From: an uncultured Oscillospiraceae bacterium
GTDB taxonomy: Bacteria > Bacillota > Clostridia > Oscillospirales > Oscillospiraceae
Length of the DNA stretch: 40,309 nucleotides
Assembly: GCA_947168655.1 (NCBI GenBank)
Contig: CAMVMU010000012.1
Coordinates: 1-40,309, forward strand
Direction of reading: 5' to 3'
Below are positions 8,656-15,617 of the stretch, piece after piece (position 1 is the stretch's first letter; each line of letters opens with the position of its first letter). The translations under genes were made by a program, and so were the position numbers. The notes below the pieces were generated by a model. That model ran no database searches. It had not been told where the DNA came from and worked only from the letters and a program-made list of their open reading frames with translations.

Positions 8656-9066
8656 ATGGAACGACCGATCATGAAGGATCCCATCTTTCTGGCGCAGAAG
8701 TCTGCGCCGGCCTCGGCAGAGGATCTGCCCGTGGCAAAGGATCTGCTGGACACGCTGATCGCCCACAAGGACGGCTGTGTCGGCATGGCCGCCAATATGA
8801 TCGGCGTTGCCAGGCGCGTCATTGTGTTTGACAACGATGGCTCATACATGGTGATGCTCAATCCGGAGATCGTAAAGGCCAGCGGGTCCTATGAGGCCGA
8901 GGAGGGCTGTCTTTCCCTGACCGGTGTACGGAGGACAAAACGATATCGCTCTATCAAAGTCCGGTATCAGAACGAGGCCATGCAGCTGCGGCTGAAGACC
9001 TTTACCGGCTTCCCCGCCCAGATCATCCAGCACGAAATCGACCACTGCAACGGCATTTTGATCTGA
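8656..9066 (+). CDS. def: Peptide deformylase-like protein with altered motif 1
   Basis: The 136-residue protein has the three deformylase motifs in order. Motif 2 is intact (EEGCLS, with the metal Cys) and so is motif 3 (QHEIDH, metal His pair and catalytic Glu). Motif 1, normally GxGLAAxQ, reads CVGMAANMIG, so the conserved Gln that helps polarise the substrate carbonyl is replaced by Met. Family activity is removal of the N-formyl group from nascent proteins. This shorter variant may be a secondary enzyme or have another formyl/acyl substrate. ATG 8656 follows GAGAGGG. It lies 80 bases after the FKBP fusion. Confidence 0.82.
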   Translation: MERPIMKDPIFLAQKSAPASAEDLPVAKDLLDTLIAHKDGCVGMAANMIGVARRVIVFDNDGSYMVMLNPEIVKASGSYEAEEGCLSLTGVRRTKRYRSIKVRYQNEAMQLRLKTFTGFPAQIIQHEIDHCNGILI

Positions 9067-9079
9067 GAGGTGCCATCAC

Positions 9080-9121
9080 ATGAAAGGCGCGATTATCGGC
9101 GATATCGTCTGCGAAATATGA
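9080..9121 (+). pseudogene. 5' remnant of an ADP-ribosylglycohydrolase gene
   Basis: The 13-codon frame reads MKGAIIGDIV then CEI and a stop. The first ten residues equal the start of the intact ADP-ribosylglycohydrolase at 17146-17928, and the first 30 bases differ at only three third positions. GAGAGGTG lies upstream as a ribosome binding site. Beyond codon 10 the similarity stops, so this looks like the broken end of a second copy. The short length leaves some chance of coincidence. Confidence 0.5.
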
Positions 9122-9252
9122 GCCGGATTCTCGGTGACGGTCACCAGGTCAAAGCCAAACCGCTTCTGTGTTGCTTGTTTTGAGGGTTAATCGTGTCATT
9201 ATCTCGACCGATCGGGATCTGTTTGGCAGAGGGAATGGTGAGGGGTACCAAA

Positions 9253-10785
9253 ATGTTGAAAAAGAAAACGATTTACATCGGACTTGGCATTTCCATTGTG
9301 CTGGCTTTTGGCAGTCTTATTCTGGGCCTGCAGTTTTTCGATAATCCCCGTTTAGATGCCGCATCCCTGTTCCATGCCGGCACGGACGTGCTCGGCGCCT
9401 TTGTCTGCGCGGTTCTTTTTTATGGCTGCATGAGTCAGGTGGATCATGCCAGCCGCAGCTTTAGCGCGCTGGTTGTCATGGAAAGCGCCTCTTTTGCCCT
9501 CAATGAATGGATTTGGTTTGTTGCAGGGGTTCCTGAGTGGCACACAGCATACTTCGTGTGCTGTCTGCTTGGCAAGTGTCTCAATCTTGCCATGATCTAT
9601 CTCTTCTTTCTGTATGTGAGAAGAACCCTAAATTTCGAGGGGAAACTGGCAGGGTGGGCAGACAGGATGTTCCCTGTTGTACTGATTCTTTCTGTTGTGA
9701 TCGTACTCGGCAATGTGTTCCATCCAATCAGCTTCTCAGTGAATGCCAATGGAGTATACGGCAGAGGGAACTTGCCCATATTAGAGGATATCTTTCTAAT
9801 TGTGGCGTCTTCGGTTACCACTGTTTTGATTATCAGATCCGTCGGCTCCCGCAGGCAGAAATGGGCCGCCATGTCGTTCATCTTGATTCCTGTTGCCGAA
9901 TACATAGCGTCGGGAGGAGCTTTCGCTTACGCAACCCAGTATGCAGCGGTTCTTCTGTCGCTTATATTGATGTACTGTGTCCTCTTCAACGACAGGAGCA
10001 GGAAGCTGGCCGCTACGCAAACGGAACTGACGATGGCAACACAGATCCAGGAGGCCATGCTGCCCTCCACCTTTCCGGCTTTTCCGAACAGAGCGGAATT
10101 TGATCTCCACGCCAGCATGGATCCGGCGAAGGAGGTCGGCGGCGATTTCTACGACTTCTTCCTGATCGATGAGGATCACCTGGGTCTTATCATCGCGGAT
10201 GTGAGCGGGAAGGGTATTCCGGCAGCTCTGTACATGATGATCTCCAAGACGATCCTGCAGAACTTCGCCAAACTGGGAATCGGCCCGGCGGAGATCCTGA
10301 CGAAGGCGAACGAAGCCCTTTGCGCCGATAACAGGACAGAGATGTTTGTAACGGCATGGGTCGGGATTTTAGAAATATCAAGCGGTAAAATGACCTGCGC
10401 CAATGCCGGACACGAGTATCCTGCCATTTGCCGGGAGGGGCATTTTGAGCTGCTGAAGGACAGACACGGTTTTGTCCTCGGCGGCATGGAAGGATCGAAA
10501 TACCGTGAATATACGATTCAATTGGAAAAGGATGATAAAGTTTTCGTATATACTGACGGTGTTCCGGAGGCAACAAACGGAGAGAAAACGATGTTCGGAA
10601 CAGAGAGAATGCTGGATGCGCTTAACGGGAATACAGACGTAAGCCCAAAGGAAGTGTTGAGAACGGTTCGCGAAGCAGTGGATGCGTTTGTGGGTGGTGC
10701 CGAGCAGTTTGACGACTTGACCATGCTCTGCCTGGAATACAGAGGAATGCCCCTGAAGGGGGTCTGCGAGGTGGCGAGGAGGTAG
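9253..10785 (+). CDS. Membrane-anchored PP2C-type (RsbU/SpoIIE family) serine/threonine phosphatase
   Basis: From ATG 9253 (GAGGGG eight bases upstream) the product is 510 residues. The first ~255 hold seven or eight hydrophobic segments, a membrane sensor region without a recognised ligand domain. A short linker (TQTELTMATQIQEAMLPS) leads into a PP2C/SpoIIE domain with KEVGGDFYDFF, IADVSGKGIPAALYM, CANAGHEYP, FVYTDGVPEATN and the metal-binding DDLTML near the end. Such enzymes dephosphorylate anti-sigma-factor antagonists in partner-switching pathways. No anti-sigma or antagonist gene is adjacent, so its target is unknown. In-frame GTG 9193 is a less likely start. Confidence 0.88.
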   Translation: MLKKKTIYIGLGISIVLAFGSLILGLQFFDNPRLDAASLFHAGTDVLGAFVCAVLFYGCMSQVDHASRSFSALVVMESASFALNEWIWFVAGVPEWHTAYFVCCLLGKCLNLAMIYLFFLYVRRTLNFEGKLAGWADRMFPVVLILSVVIVLGNVFHPISFSVNANGVYGRGNLPILEDIFLIVASSVTTVLIIRSVGSRRQKWAAMSFILIPVAEYIASGGAFAYATQYAAVLLSLILMYCVLFNDRSRKLAATQTELTMATQIQEAMLPSTFPAFPNRAEFDLHASMDPAKEVGGDFYDFFLIDEDHLGLIIADVSGKGIPAALYMMISKTILQNFAKLGIGPAEILTKANEALCADNRTEMFVTAWVGILEISSGKMTCANAGHEYPAICREGHFELLKDRHGFVLGGMEGSKYREYTIQLEKDDKVFVYTDGVPEATNGEKTMFGTERMLDALNGNTDVSPKEVLRTVREAVDAFVGGAEQFDDLTMLCLEYRGMPLKGVCEVARR

Positions 10786-10832
10786 CTCGAAAGCCTTGGC
10801 CTGACCGGGATCAAAGATTTTTCAGACAGTAA

Positions 10833-10876
10833 GCTTGCCCCTGCCTCGCAAAAGCGAGGCAGGGGCAAGCCTTATT
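10833..10876 (+). terminator. Hairpin terminator after the PP2C gene
   Basis: A perfect 17-base stem (10833-10849 with 10854-10870) and an AAAA loop, followed by the weak T-rich CTTATTTCC. It lies 47 bases after the stop codon. Confidence 0.65.
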
Positions 10877-11081
10877 TCCTGTCTTTCAAACGATACTGCG
10901 GAGAGACCTTCGCTGATAAAAAGGTGTCAATCGCGAACCGTGCTCCCAGACGAAAACCGGTGTTGAAGCCGTCCGGCTCGCACTCACCCACGGATTCGGC
11001 ATAGGCGTTGCAGGCGCGGAGAAATATCCCCTTGTCCTTCCCTGCCCGCCACCTGTCCCCTCTCTTTTGCCCTGCGGACAA
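10872..11081 (-). pseudogene. Possible C-terminal remnant of a small clostridial protein (DUF6809-like)
   Basis: A 69-residue frame ends with FNTGFRLGARFAIDTFL, which resembles the C-terminus of short uncharacterised clostridial proteins (DUF6809 type, from memory). Its N-terminal part runs through a hairpin (11059-11089, 11-base arms) and looks non-coding. I see no good ribosome binding site. I read it as a decayed fragment with low certainty. The surrounding 10786-11108 stretch holds nothing else I can support beyond this frame, the terminator and the hairpin. Confidence 0.3.
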
Positions 11082-11108
11082 AAGAGAGGAGCATTTGTCA
11101 CTGAATTA

Positions 11109-11137
11109 TTGAAATGCGTGCGCCTTTCCATTATAAT
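11109..11137 (+). promoter_or_regulatory. Promoter of the ICMT-like operon
   Basis: TTGAAA (11109-11114), 17-base spacer, TATAAT (11132-11137): near consensus, 92 bases before the first gene. Confidence 0.8.
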
Positions 11138-11229
11138 CGAACCAAAGAGCAGGCCACGATTTTAAGTGCTATCGGATCGGCAGAGATATTAACCGGTGAA
11201 GACAAGTTTGGATTTGAGAAGGTGAGTCC

Positions 11230-11901
11230 ATGACGATAAAACTGTTTTTTCAGGCGATTGCCAAATTCGTTTTCGGTCTGGTACTGGTCGCATTGCTCCT
11301 GTTTCTCCCGGCTGGAACGATTCACTATTGGAATGGATGGCTCCTGCTTGGCATTCTTTTCATTCCCATGTTCTTTGCGGGGATCGTGATGATGCTGCGA
11401 AATCCGGAGCTGCTGCAAAAGCGCCTGAACGCTAAAGAGAGTGAAGAAGAGCAGAAGGCCGTGATCATCCTGAGCGGGATCATGTTTCTCGCCGCCTTTG
11501 TCGCTGCGGGGCTGAATTATCGTTTTGGCTGGATCGTTATGCCGCGTTGGACAGCGATTGCCGCAGCCGGTATATTTCTGGCGGCTTATGTGATGTATGC
11601 GGAAGTCTTGCGTGAGAACGCCTATCTGTCGCGAACCGTGGAGGTACAGGAACAGCAGAAGGTAATTGATACGGGCCTATACGGAATTGTACGTCATCCC
11701 ATGTACTCCGCAACCGTGTTTCTCTTCCTGTCAATGGGCCTTGTCCTTGGTTCGCCAATATCCTTTGTCATATTGCTCTTCTATCTTCCGATCATTGCAA
11801 AACGGATCAAAAACGAAGAAGAAGTTTTGACACAGGGCTTGGCGGGATATAAGGAGTACAAAGAAAAAGTAAAATTCAAGGTGATCCCGTTCATCTGGTG
11901 A
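11230..11901 (+). CDS. Isoprenylcysteine carboxyl methyltransferase (ICMT)-family membrane protein
   Basis: The 223-residue protein has about five hydrophobic segments and the C-terminal ICMT/PEMT-like signature DTGLYGIVRHPMYSA followed by a membrane segment and YKEYKEKVKFKVIPF. In the family this region binds S-adenosylmethionine and methylates a lipidic or membrane-proximal acceptor; the bacterial acceptor is generally unknown. GAGAAGGTGAG precedes ATG 11230. It is first in a three-gene run with the 11986 and 12415 genes, driven by a near-consensus promoter. Confidence 0.85.
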   Translation: MTIKLFFQAIAKFVFGLVLVALLLFLPAGTIHYWNGWLLLGILFIPMFFAGIVMMLRNPELLQKRLNAKESEEEQKAVIILSGIMFLAAFVAAGLNYRFGWIVMPRWTAIAAAGIFLAAYVMYAEVLRENAYLSRTVEVQEQQKVIDTGLYGIVRHPMYSATVFLFLSMGLVLGSPISFVILLFYLPIIAKRIKNEEEVLTQGLAGYKEYKEKVKFKVIPFIW

Positions 11902-11985
11902 CAAATGCGGGTTCACGAAAATCATTGGATGACAGGATACGGGATTGAAGCAAATCATCCAGTACGAAACAGATGGGAGGCTGCG

Positions 11986-12387
11986 ATGGAATTCAAAAAA
12001 GGAAGAGGCTGGAGATGCTGCTACGATCCGGAAACCGGGCGATATACCGCCGAGATCGGAGGCGGAGTCAATCACGACCTGTATGAGATAACCAGGGAAA
12101 TATATGACCATGTGGATGACCCCGACATCGAATGGCCCACCGGGCTGATCAGCAAAGGCCGTCATTTATATATGACGGTAAACGATCGCTGCGGACCGCC
12201 ATATACGGTTATTCTGGACACAGATTATCAGAAAATATGTCCCTGGGCTGAGACGATTACCACAGGTGAAATCTGGGATGATGATATGACAGACGCCGCC
12301 ATTGAGGTTTTTGCTTCAGAGTCCAATAACAGGGCGCAGCGTCGAGCCAAGAAAGCGGCCCGGAAAAAGGCATCGGCAGCGGATTGA
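11986..12387 (+). CDS. Conserved protein of unknown function, paralogue of the 21121-21519 gene
   Basis: The 133-residue protein is not a family I can name. It aligns end to end with the minus-strand protein at 21121-21519. Shared blocks are a start of the type M-x-F-K-x-G-x-G-W, CYDxxTGRY, GRHLYMxVxDRCGPPYT, a CPWA segment, TDAAxExFxSExNNRxQRR, and a Lys/Arg-rich tail. Neither copy has a signal peptide or membrane segment, so it is probably cytoplasmic. The basic tail might bind nucleic acid, but nothing proves it. ATG 11986 has GGGAGG five bases upstream and matches the paralogue's start. It sits 84 bases after the ICMT-like gene and 27 before the hydrolase. Confidence 0.8.
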   Translation: MEFKKGRGWRCCYDPETGRYTAEIGGGVNHDLYEITREIYDHVDDPDIEWPTGLISKGRHLYMTVNDRCGPPYTVILDTDYQKICPWAETITTGEIWDDDMTDAAIEVFASESNNRAQRRAKKAARKKASAAD

Positions 12388-12414
12388 CAAATCCCGGTTT
12401 CAGGAGGAATCGCC

Positions 12415-13218
12415 ATGGGTATTCAAATCGAAACTGTGTCCACAGACACGTTTTCAATGGACTATTTTCACTTTGGAAAGGGAGAACAAACGCTGGTCAT
12501 CCTGCCCGGTTTGAGCATTCAGAGCGTGATGGGAGCTGCAGACGCCATCGCGGCTGCGTACCGGTCCCTTGAGGATCGCTTTACCATTTATGTGTTTGAC
12601 CGGCGCAGCAACATTCCGCCGTCTTATACCGTGCGCGAGATGGCGCTGGATACGGCAGAAGCATTTCAAAAACTTGGGCTGAAGGACGTGTGTCTCTTCG
12701 GCGCCTCCCAGGGCGGGATGATCGCTCTGGTGATCGCCATTGAGCATCCGGAACTGGTCCGCAAAATGGCGCTGGGTTCCACCTCGGCCCATGTGCAGGA
12801 GCCCCAATACCGCGTTCTGGAAAAATGGGCGCAGCTGGCGAGGGAAAAGGATACTGTCGGACTATATCTGGATTTCGGGAGGGAGATCTACCCGCCCGAA
12901 GTGTTTGAGCAGTACCGGGAGACGCTGATCAACGCGGCCCAGAGCGTAACGGATGAAGACCTGGAACGGTTGATCATTTTTGTCGAGGGTACAAAAGGCT
13001 TCAACGTCGTGGACGAACTGGGTAGGATCCAATGCCCGGTCCTGGCAGTTGGCGTATATGAGGACAGCGTCCTCGATTCAGATGCGACAATGGAGATCGC
13101 AGCAAACCTGGACCACCGTGCGGATTTCAGACTGTATATGTATACTGGCTATGGACATGCGGCGTTCGACACGGCGCCGGATTATCGGAAACGGCTGCTG
13201 GAATTCTTCTCAACTTAA
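12415..13218 (+). CDS. Alpha/beta-fold hydrolase
   Basis: The 267-residue protein has the alpha/beta hydrolase layout. An early LVILPGLS corresponds to the oxyanion-hole strand, the nucleophile elbow GASQGG (Ser) is near residue 100, a candidate acid Asp lies in the VYEDSVLDSD region, and the catalytic His is in YGHAAFD near the C-terminus. Substrate cannot be deduced. AGGAGG lies seven bases before ATG 12415. It closes the ICMT-like operon. No signal peptide is visible, so it is likely cytoplasmic. Confidence 0.85.
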   Translation: MGIQIETVSTDTFSMDYFHFGKGEQTLVILPGLSIQSVMGAADAIAAAYRSLEDRFTIYVFDRRSNIPPSYTVREMALDTAEAFQKLGLKDVCLFGASQGGMIALVIAIEHPELVRKMALGSTSAHVQEPQYRVLEKWAQLAREKDTVGLYLDFGREIYPPEVFEQYRETLINAAQSVTDEDLERLIIFVEGTKGFNVVDELGRIQCPVLAVGVYEDSVLDSDATMEIAANLDHRADFRLYMYTGYGHAAFDTAPDYRKRLLEFFST

Positions 13219-13257
13219 ATTTGACCACTTCACCATGCGCATCCGCCAGGGGTATCT

Positions 13258-13392
13258 GATGCCAATTCGGCATCAAGAACAGTAGGGATTTGTTCTTAGC
13301 CATTACCCGGTTTTGGCTGCCCGCAGCCGGGAGATCCAGACTGAAAACCCACCATAGAAATCGTGCCCTCGCGCCGCATCCGGCGCGAGGGC
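13258..13392. other. Run of four hairpins between convergent genes
   Basis: Consecutive inverted repeats are GATGCC/GGCATC (13258-13274), AAGAACA/TGTTCTT (13275-13297), CCCGG...CCGGG enclosing GGCTGC/GCAGCC (about 13306-13331), and a 12-base GC-rich stem at 13365-13376 with 13381-13392. None has a strong T run. They may form a bidirectional termination zone or a structured RNA. No gene is seen in 13219-13408. Confidence 0.45.
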
Positions 13393-13408
13393 ATGTTTCG
13401 CTATCTCT

Positions 13409-13642
13409 TTAAAACCTCTCCAATGGTGCCTTGTCCCTCAGAATGTACCAGGTTATCCGCTTTAAATCCTTCTGTCGCTGAACATCTTTATCGGCTTTTT
13501 CTTCGCTGTATGTATAAGAAAAATACGTTTGGCCTTTAAGGAACAGATCCGGATCATTCTCATACTCTTTGTAATAGCAGCGATACATGTCGGCTGTCAT
13601 AGGCATGAGCTTGATTCTTTTCTGATCCATTCGCACCACCAT
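13409..13642 (-). pseudogene. Truncated GNAT N-acetyltransferase (N-terminal part only)
   Basis: The frame from ATG 13642 (or 13630) encodes RIKLMPMTADMYRCYY, then ENDPDLFLKG and SEEKADKDVQRQKDLKRITWYI, the typical first ~65 residues of a clostridial GNAT family. The acetyl-CoA-binding half (the RxxGxG/A loop) is missing: the frame ends after DKAPLERF and runs into the hairpin zone. It starts about 50 bases downstream of the catA stop on the same strand. I read it as a 3'-deleted gene, possibly broken by the rearrangement that brought in catA. A free-standing N-terminal domain would not be catalytic. Confidence 0.6.
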
Positions 13643-13691
13643 GTTCACAGATCTCGATTTCACGGTATCTCGACAGATGTATATTTGCCGA

Positions 13692-14342
13692 TTATATTCC
13701 AACAAAAGATTTGATTTCCTGCTCCAAGAGGCGGAATACATTTGCGACCAGATAACCGTCAGCAATCGCATGATTCAGGCGAACAGTCACAGGCATGACA
13801 AGTCTGCCGTTTTCTTCCCTGTATTTTCCCCAATTGATGATCGGCGCAAAAAACAAATATCCATCGGGCAGCTCAAGATTCAGTGAATCATAAGAGAGCC
13901 ACGATATAAACGATGCATCAAACCAGTTGGGATGGTTCACCATATCCAACCCGTATTCCCTTGTCTTCTTTGCCTCTTCAACATCCCGCAAAGCGGCCGC
14001 GTAGAACTTTTCATAGTCCTCATAGTACTCTGTATAAACAGGAGTGCAGGTTTCCGTATCTTCATGAAAAACATACTGTGTAGGATTGATCACGTCATAA
14101 CAGATCAGTTCATCTGTCTGCCAAAGATAACCCATCCTGTAATCCTCGCGGGAATTGAGAACTTTTGAGAGGATATAAAGAAAATTGATATAGAACTTTG
14201 TCCCTGCCTCTCTGGAATAATGAGCAAGATCCGTGACATCAATTCTCGCCGTCATGGAGGTCGAGCATTTGCAATCCTCCGAAAAGTGCCGAAACACTCC
14301 TTTTCGATAGTATGTTTCTTTGTTAATAACTTTATAGTTCAT
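13692..14342 (-). CDS. catA: Chloramphenicol O-acetyltransferase (CatA family)
   Basis: The 216-residue protein is a full-length type A chloramphenicol acetyltransferase by pattern. It has CSTSMTARIDVT near the N-terminus, the IINWGKY segment, and the active site LNHAIADGY, with catalytic His and structural Asp in the H-x3-D-G arrangement. Family members inactivate chloramphenicol with acetyl-CoA as trimers in the cytoplasm. The start is ATG 14342, eight bases after GGAG; ATG 14357 is too early. Codon use is clearly more AT-rich than in the glm or pyr operons, suggesting acquisition. It has its own near-consensus promoter. Activity on the drug is not proven by sequence. Confidence 0.85.
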   Translation of the reverse strand: MNYKVINKETYYRKGVFRHFSEDCKCSTSMTARIDVTDLAHYSREAGTKFYINFLYILSKVLNSREDYRMGYLWQTDELICYDVINPTQYVFHEDTETCTPVYTEYYEDYEKFYAAALRDVEEAKKTREYGLDMVNHPNWFDASFISWLSYDSLNLELPDGYLFFAPIINWGKYREENGRLVMPVTVRLNHAIADGYLVANVFRLLEQEIKSFVGI

Positions 14343-14378
14343 ATGAATCATCTCCATAAATACCGATCTGTTGAGGTG

Positions 14379-14407
14379 ATTATATCAAATACCGTGAGCT
14401 CGTTCAA
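14379..14407 (-). promoter_or_regulatory. Promoter of catA
   Basis: On the minus strand TTGAAC (14402-14407), 17-base spacer, TATAAT (14379-14384), about 37 bases before the catA start. Its -35 box overlaps the end of the tRNA-array terminator. Confidence 0.8.
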
Positions 14408-14445
14408 CAAGAAAACCTCTCTTGCCCTGGCAGGCAAAAGAGGTT
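14406..14445 (-). terminator. Terminator of the first tRNA array
   Basis: Minus-strand stem of AACCTCT...AGAGGTT with inner TTGCC/GGCAA pairing (14414-14445), followed by TTTTCTTGTTG. It lies eight bases beyond the last tRNA. Confidence 0.75.
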
Positions 14446-14452
14446 CCTTGGA

Positions 14453-14539
14453 TGGTGGGCCGGGAAGGACTCGAACCTTCGATGTTTCTGATGTCACGGG
14501 TTTACAGCCCGCTGGTTTCGCCGCTTTCCGCACCGACCC
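14453..14539 (-). tRNA. tRNA-Tyr (GTA)
   Basis: Acceptor GGGTCGG/CCGGCCC, anticodon loop CTGTAAA and a long variable arm as expected for bacterial tRNA-Tyr; CCA is encoded. Last gene of the array in transcription order. Confidence 0.93.
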
Positions 14540-14542
14540 ATA

Positions 14543-14618
14543 TGGTTGCAGGGGCGGGAGTCAAACCCGCATCTGAACGGTGTTTGCAACCGCGGCCATA
14601 CCGTTAGACGACCCTGCA
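14543..14618 (-). tRNA. tRNA-like gene of uncertain isotype, anticodon loop lacks U33
   Basis: Acceptor TGCAGGG/CCCTGCA, a D-arm of GTCT...GGC type, T-arm GCGGG/CCCGC and encoded CCA give a normal class I cloverleaf. The best anticodon stem, GCGGT/ACCGT, leaves the loop TGCAAAC, with G at position 33 instead of the near-universal U. Read literally the anticodon is CAA, but the body has no long Leu-type variable arm. The loop contains TGCAA as in tRNA-Cys (GCA), shifted one base. U1-A72 and the D-arm recall tRNA-Gln. It could be a degenerate tRNA, or a Cys tRNA with an unusual stem. Confidence 0.6.
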
Positions 14619-14624
14619 GTATTT

Positions 14625-14700
14625 TGGTGTTCGCGGCAGAATTTGAACCTGCGGCCACCGCCTTATCAGAGCGGTGCTCTGCCGACTGAGCTACACGAAC
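14625..14700 (-). tRNA. tRNA-Ile (GAT)
   Basis: Acceptor GTTCGTG/CGCGAAC, D-arm GCTC...GAGC, loop CTGATAA, T-arm GCAGG/TCTGC (one G-T pair), encoded CCA. Confidence 0.93.
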
Positions 14701-14704
14701 AGAT

Positions 14705-14793
14705 TGGCGCCGGACGGAGGTGTCGATCCCCACAGCCTTTCGGCTGCCCGCGGTTTTCAAGACCGGTGTCAGCGCCGTCTGACATCATCCGGC
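14705..14793 (-). tRNA. tRNA-Ser (TGA)
   Basis: Acceptor GCCGGAT/GTCCGGC with G73, loop CTTGAAA, and a long variable arm (GCAGCC/GGCTG) as in class II tRNA-Ser. The T-stem has one outer mismatch. Confidence 0.9.
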
Positions 14794-14796
14794 ATA

Positions 14797-14882
14797 TGGT
14801 GCGCAAGGTGAGATTTGAACTCACACGCCCGAAGGGGCCTCAGGGTTTGAGCCTGATACGTCTTCCATTCCGCCACATGCGC
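14797..14882 (-). tRNA. tRNA-Leu (CAA)
   Basis: Acceptor GCGCATG/TTGCGC-type pairing, loop CTCAAAC on stem TCAGG/CCTGA, long variable arm (GCCC/GGGC), encoded CCA. Confidence 0.93.
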
Positions 14883-14883
14883 A

Positions 14884-14969
14884 TGGTGCCTGCGGAGGGA
14901 GTCGAACCCTCAATCCATTGCGGCGCCCGATCTTAAGTCAGACGTGTATGCCAGTTCCACCACGCAGGC
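14884..14969 (-). tRNA. tRNA-Leu (TAA)
   Basis: Acceptor GCCTGCG/CGCAGGC, loop CTTAAGA on stem TCTGA/TCGGG (G-T pairs), long variable arm, A73 and encoded CCA. One base separates it from the tRNA-Leu (CAA) gene. Confidence 0.92.
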
Positions 14970-14974
14970 AAATA

Positions 14975-15051
14975 TGGTGACCCCTGCGGGATTTGAACCC
15001 GGCATTTCAGGATTGAGAGTCCTGCGTCCTGACCGGTTAGACTAAGGGGCC
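14975..15051 (-). tRNA. tRNA-Glu (CTC)
   Basis: Acceptor GGCCCCT/AGGGGTC, loop CTCTCAA on stem CAGGA/TCCTG, encoded CCA. Its acceptor is identical to that of the tRNA-Glu (TTC) gene at 15213. Confidence 0.92.
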
Positions 15052-15054
15052 GTA

Positions 15055-15132
15055 TGGCAGCTCCGATGGGATTCGAACCCGCGATCTCCTGCGTGACAGG
15101 CAGGTGTGCTGAACCAACTACACCACGGAGCT
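15055..15132 (-). tRNA. tRNA-Asp (GTC)
   Basis: Acceptor AGCTCCG/CGGAGCT with G73, loop CTGTCAC on stem CCTGC/GCAGG, encoded CCA. Confidence 0.93.
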
Positions 15133-15135
15133 GTA

Positions 15136-15210
15136 TGGCACCGGACCAAGGACTTGAACCTCGACTGTCTGAGTCAGAGTCAAATGTGCTGCCAATTACA
15201 CCAGTCCGGT
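15136..15210 (-). tRNA. tRNA-Gln (CTG)
   Basis: Acceptor ACCGGAC/GTCCGGT with G73, loop CTCTGAC on stem TTTGA/TCAGA, encoded CCA. A second Gln tRNA (TTG) is at 37968. Confidence 0.9.
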
Positions 15211-15212
15211 AT

Positions 15213-15288
15213 TGGTGACCCCTGCGGGATTCGAACCCTGCATTGCAGCCTTGAAAGGGCTGTGACCTGACCGTTAGTCGAAGGGGCC
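15213..15288 (-). tRNA. tRNA-Glu (TTC)
   Basis: Acceptor GGCCCCT/AGGGGTC, loop CTTTCAA on stem CAGCC/GGCTG, encoded CCA. First gene of the array in transcription order. A TCCGCCC/GGGCGGA hairpin lies between it and the XRE gene. Confidence 0.92.
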
Positions 15289-15314
15289 GTGTCCGCCCGC
15301 AGGGGGCGGATGAT

Positions 15315-15569
15315 TTATGCGATGACAGAGATGGGAACGCCGTCCCCGCAGACCAAGATCTGGTCCACCGTTACGCCGAACACGGCGGCCAGCACCACCA
15401 GATTGTCCACGGTGGGCATGGCGGCGCCGCGCTGCCACTTGTAGATGGCCTGGGGCGTGGAGAAGCCGAAGATGGTCTGCAGCTGCCGGACAGAAATGCC
15501 TGCTCTCTGTCTCAGACGGGCGATATTCGCCCCGGTTGCGGTCACGTTGATGACCGGGATGGTGCTCAT
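15315..15569 (-). CDS. Small XRE-family helix-turn-helix regulator
   Basis: The 84-residue protein is essentially one Cro/C1-type HTH domain: IARLRQRAGISVRQLQ, then FGFSTPQAIYKWQRG and PTVDNLVVLAAVFGVTVDQIL. Such single-domain regulators bind DNA as dimers. AGGAG lies ten bases before ATG 15569. It sits 48 bases after rtcB and 26 before the tRNA array on the same strand. A GAGCCGG/CCGGCTC hairpin (15596-15619) lies between rtcB and this gene. Its target is unknown. Confidence 0.85.
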   Translation of the reverse strand: MSTIPVINVTATGANIARLRQRAGISVRQLQTIFGFSTPQAIYKWQRGAAMPTVDNLVVLAAVFGVTVDQILVCGDGVPISVIA

Positions 15570-15617
15570 TTCATGTACTCTCCTGTTCCGGCGCTGAGCC
15601 GGAACAGATATCCCGGC

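Noticed and set aside
10872-11131. 81-codon overlapping minus-strand frame at 10886-11131
   Set aside because: Runs through a hairpin and non-coding sequence; only the alternative frame shows a protein-like C-terminus.
11114-11233. 39-codon plus-strand ORF ending in an ATGA overlap with the ICMT-like gene
   Set aside because: Its start codon overlaps the -35 box of the consensus promoter at 11109-11137, upstream of the likely RNA start, so it would not be on the transcript.
14453-15288. CRISPR-like regular spacing of similar sequences
   Set aside because: The repeated TTCGAA-type and CCA-end motifs are the T-arms and 3' ends of tandem tRNA genes.
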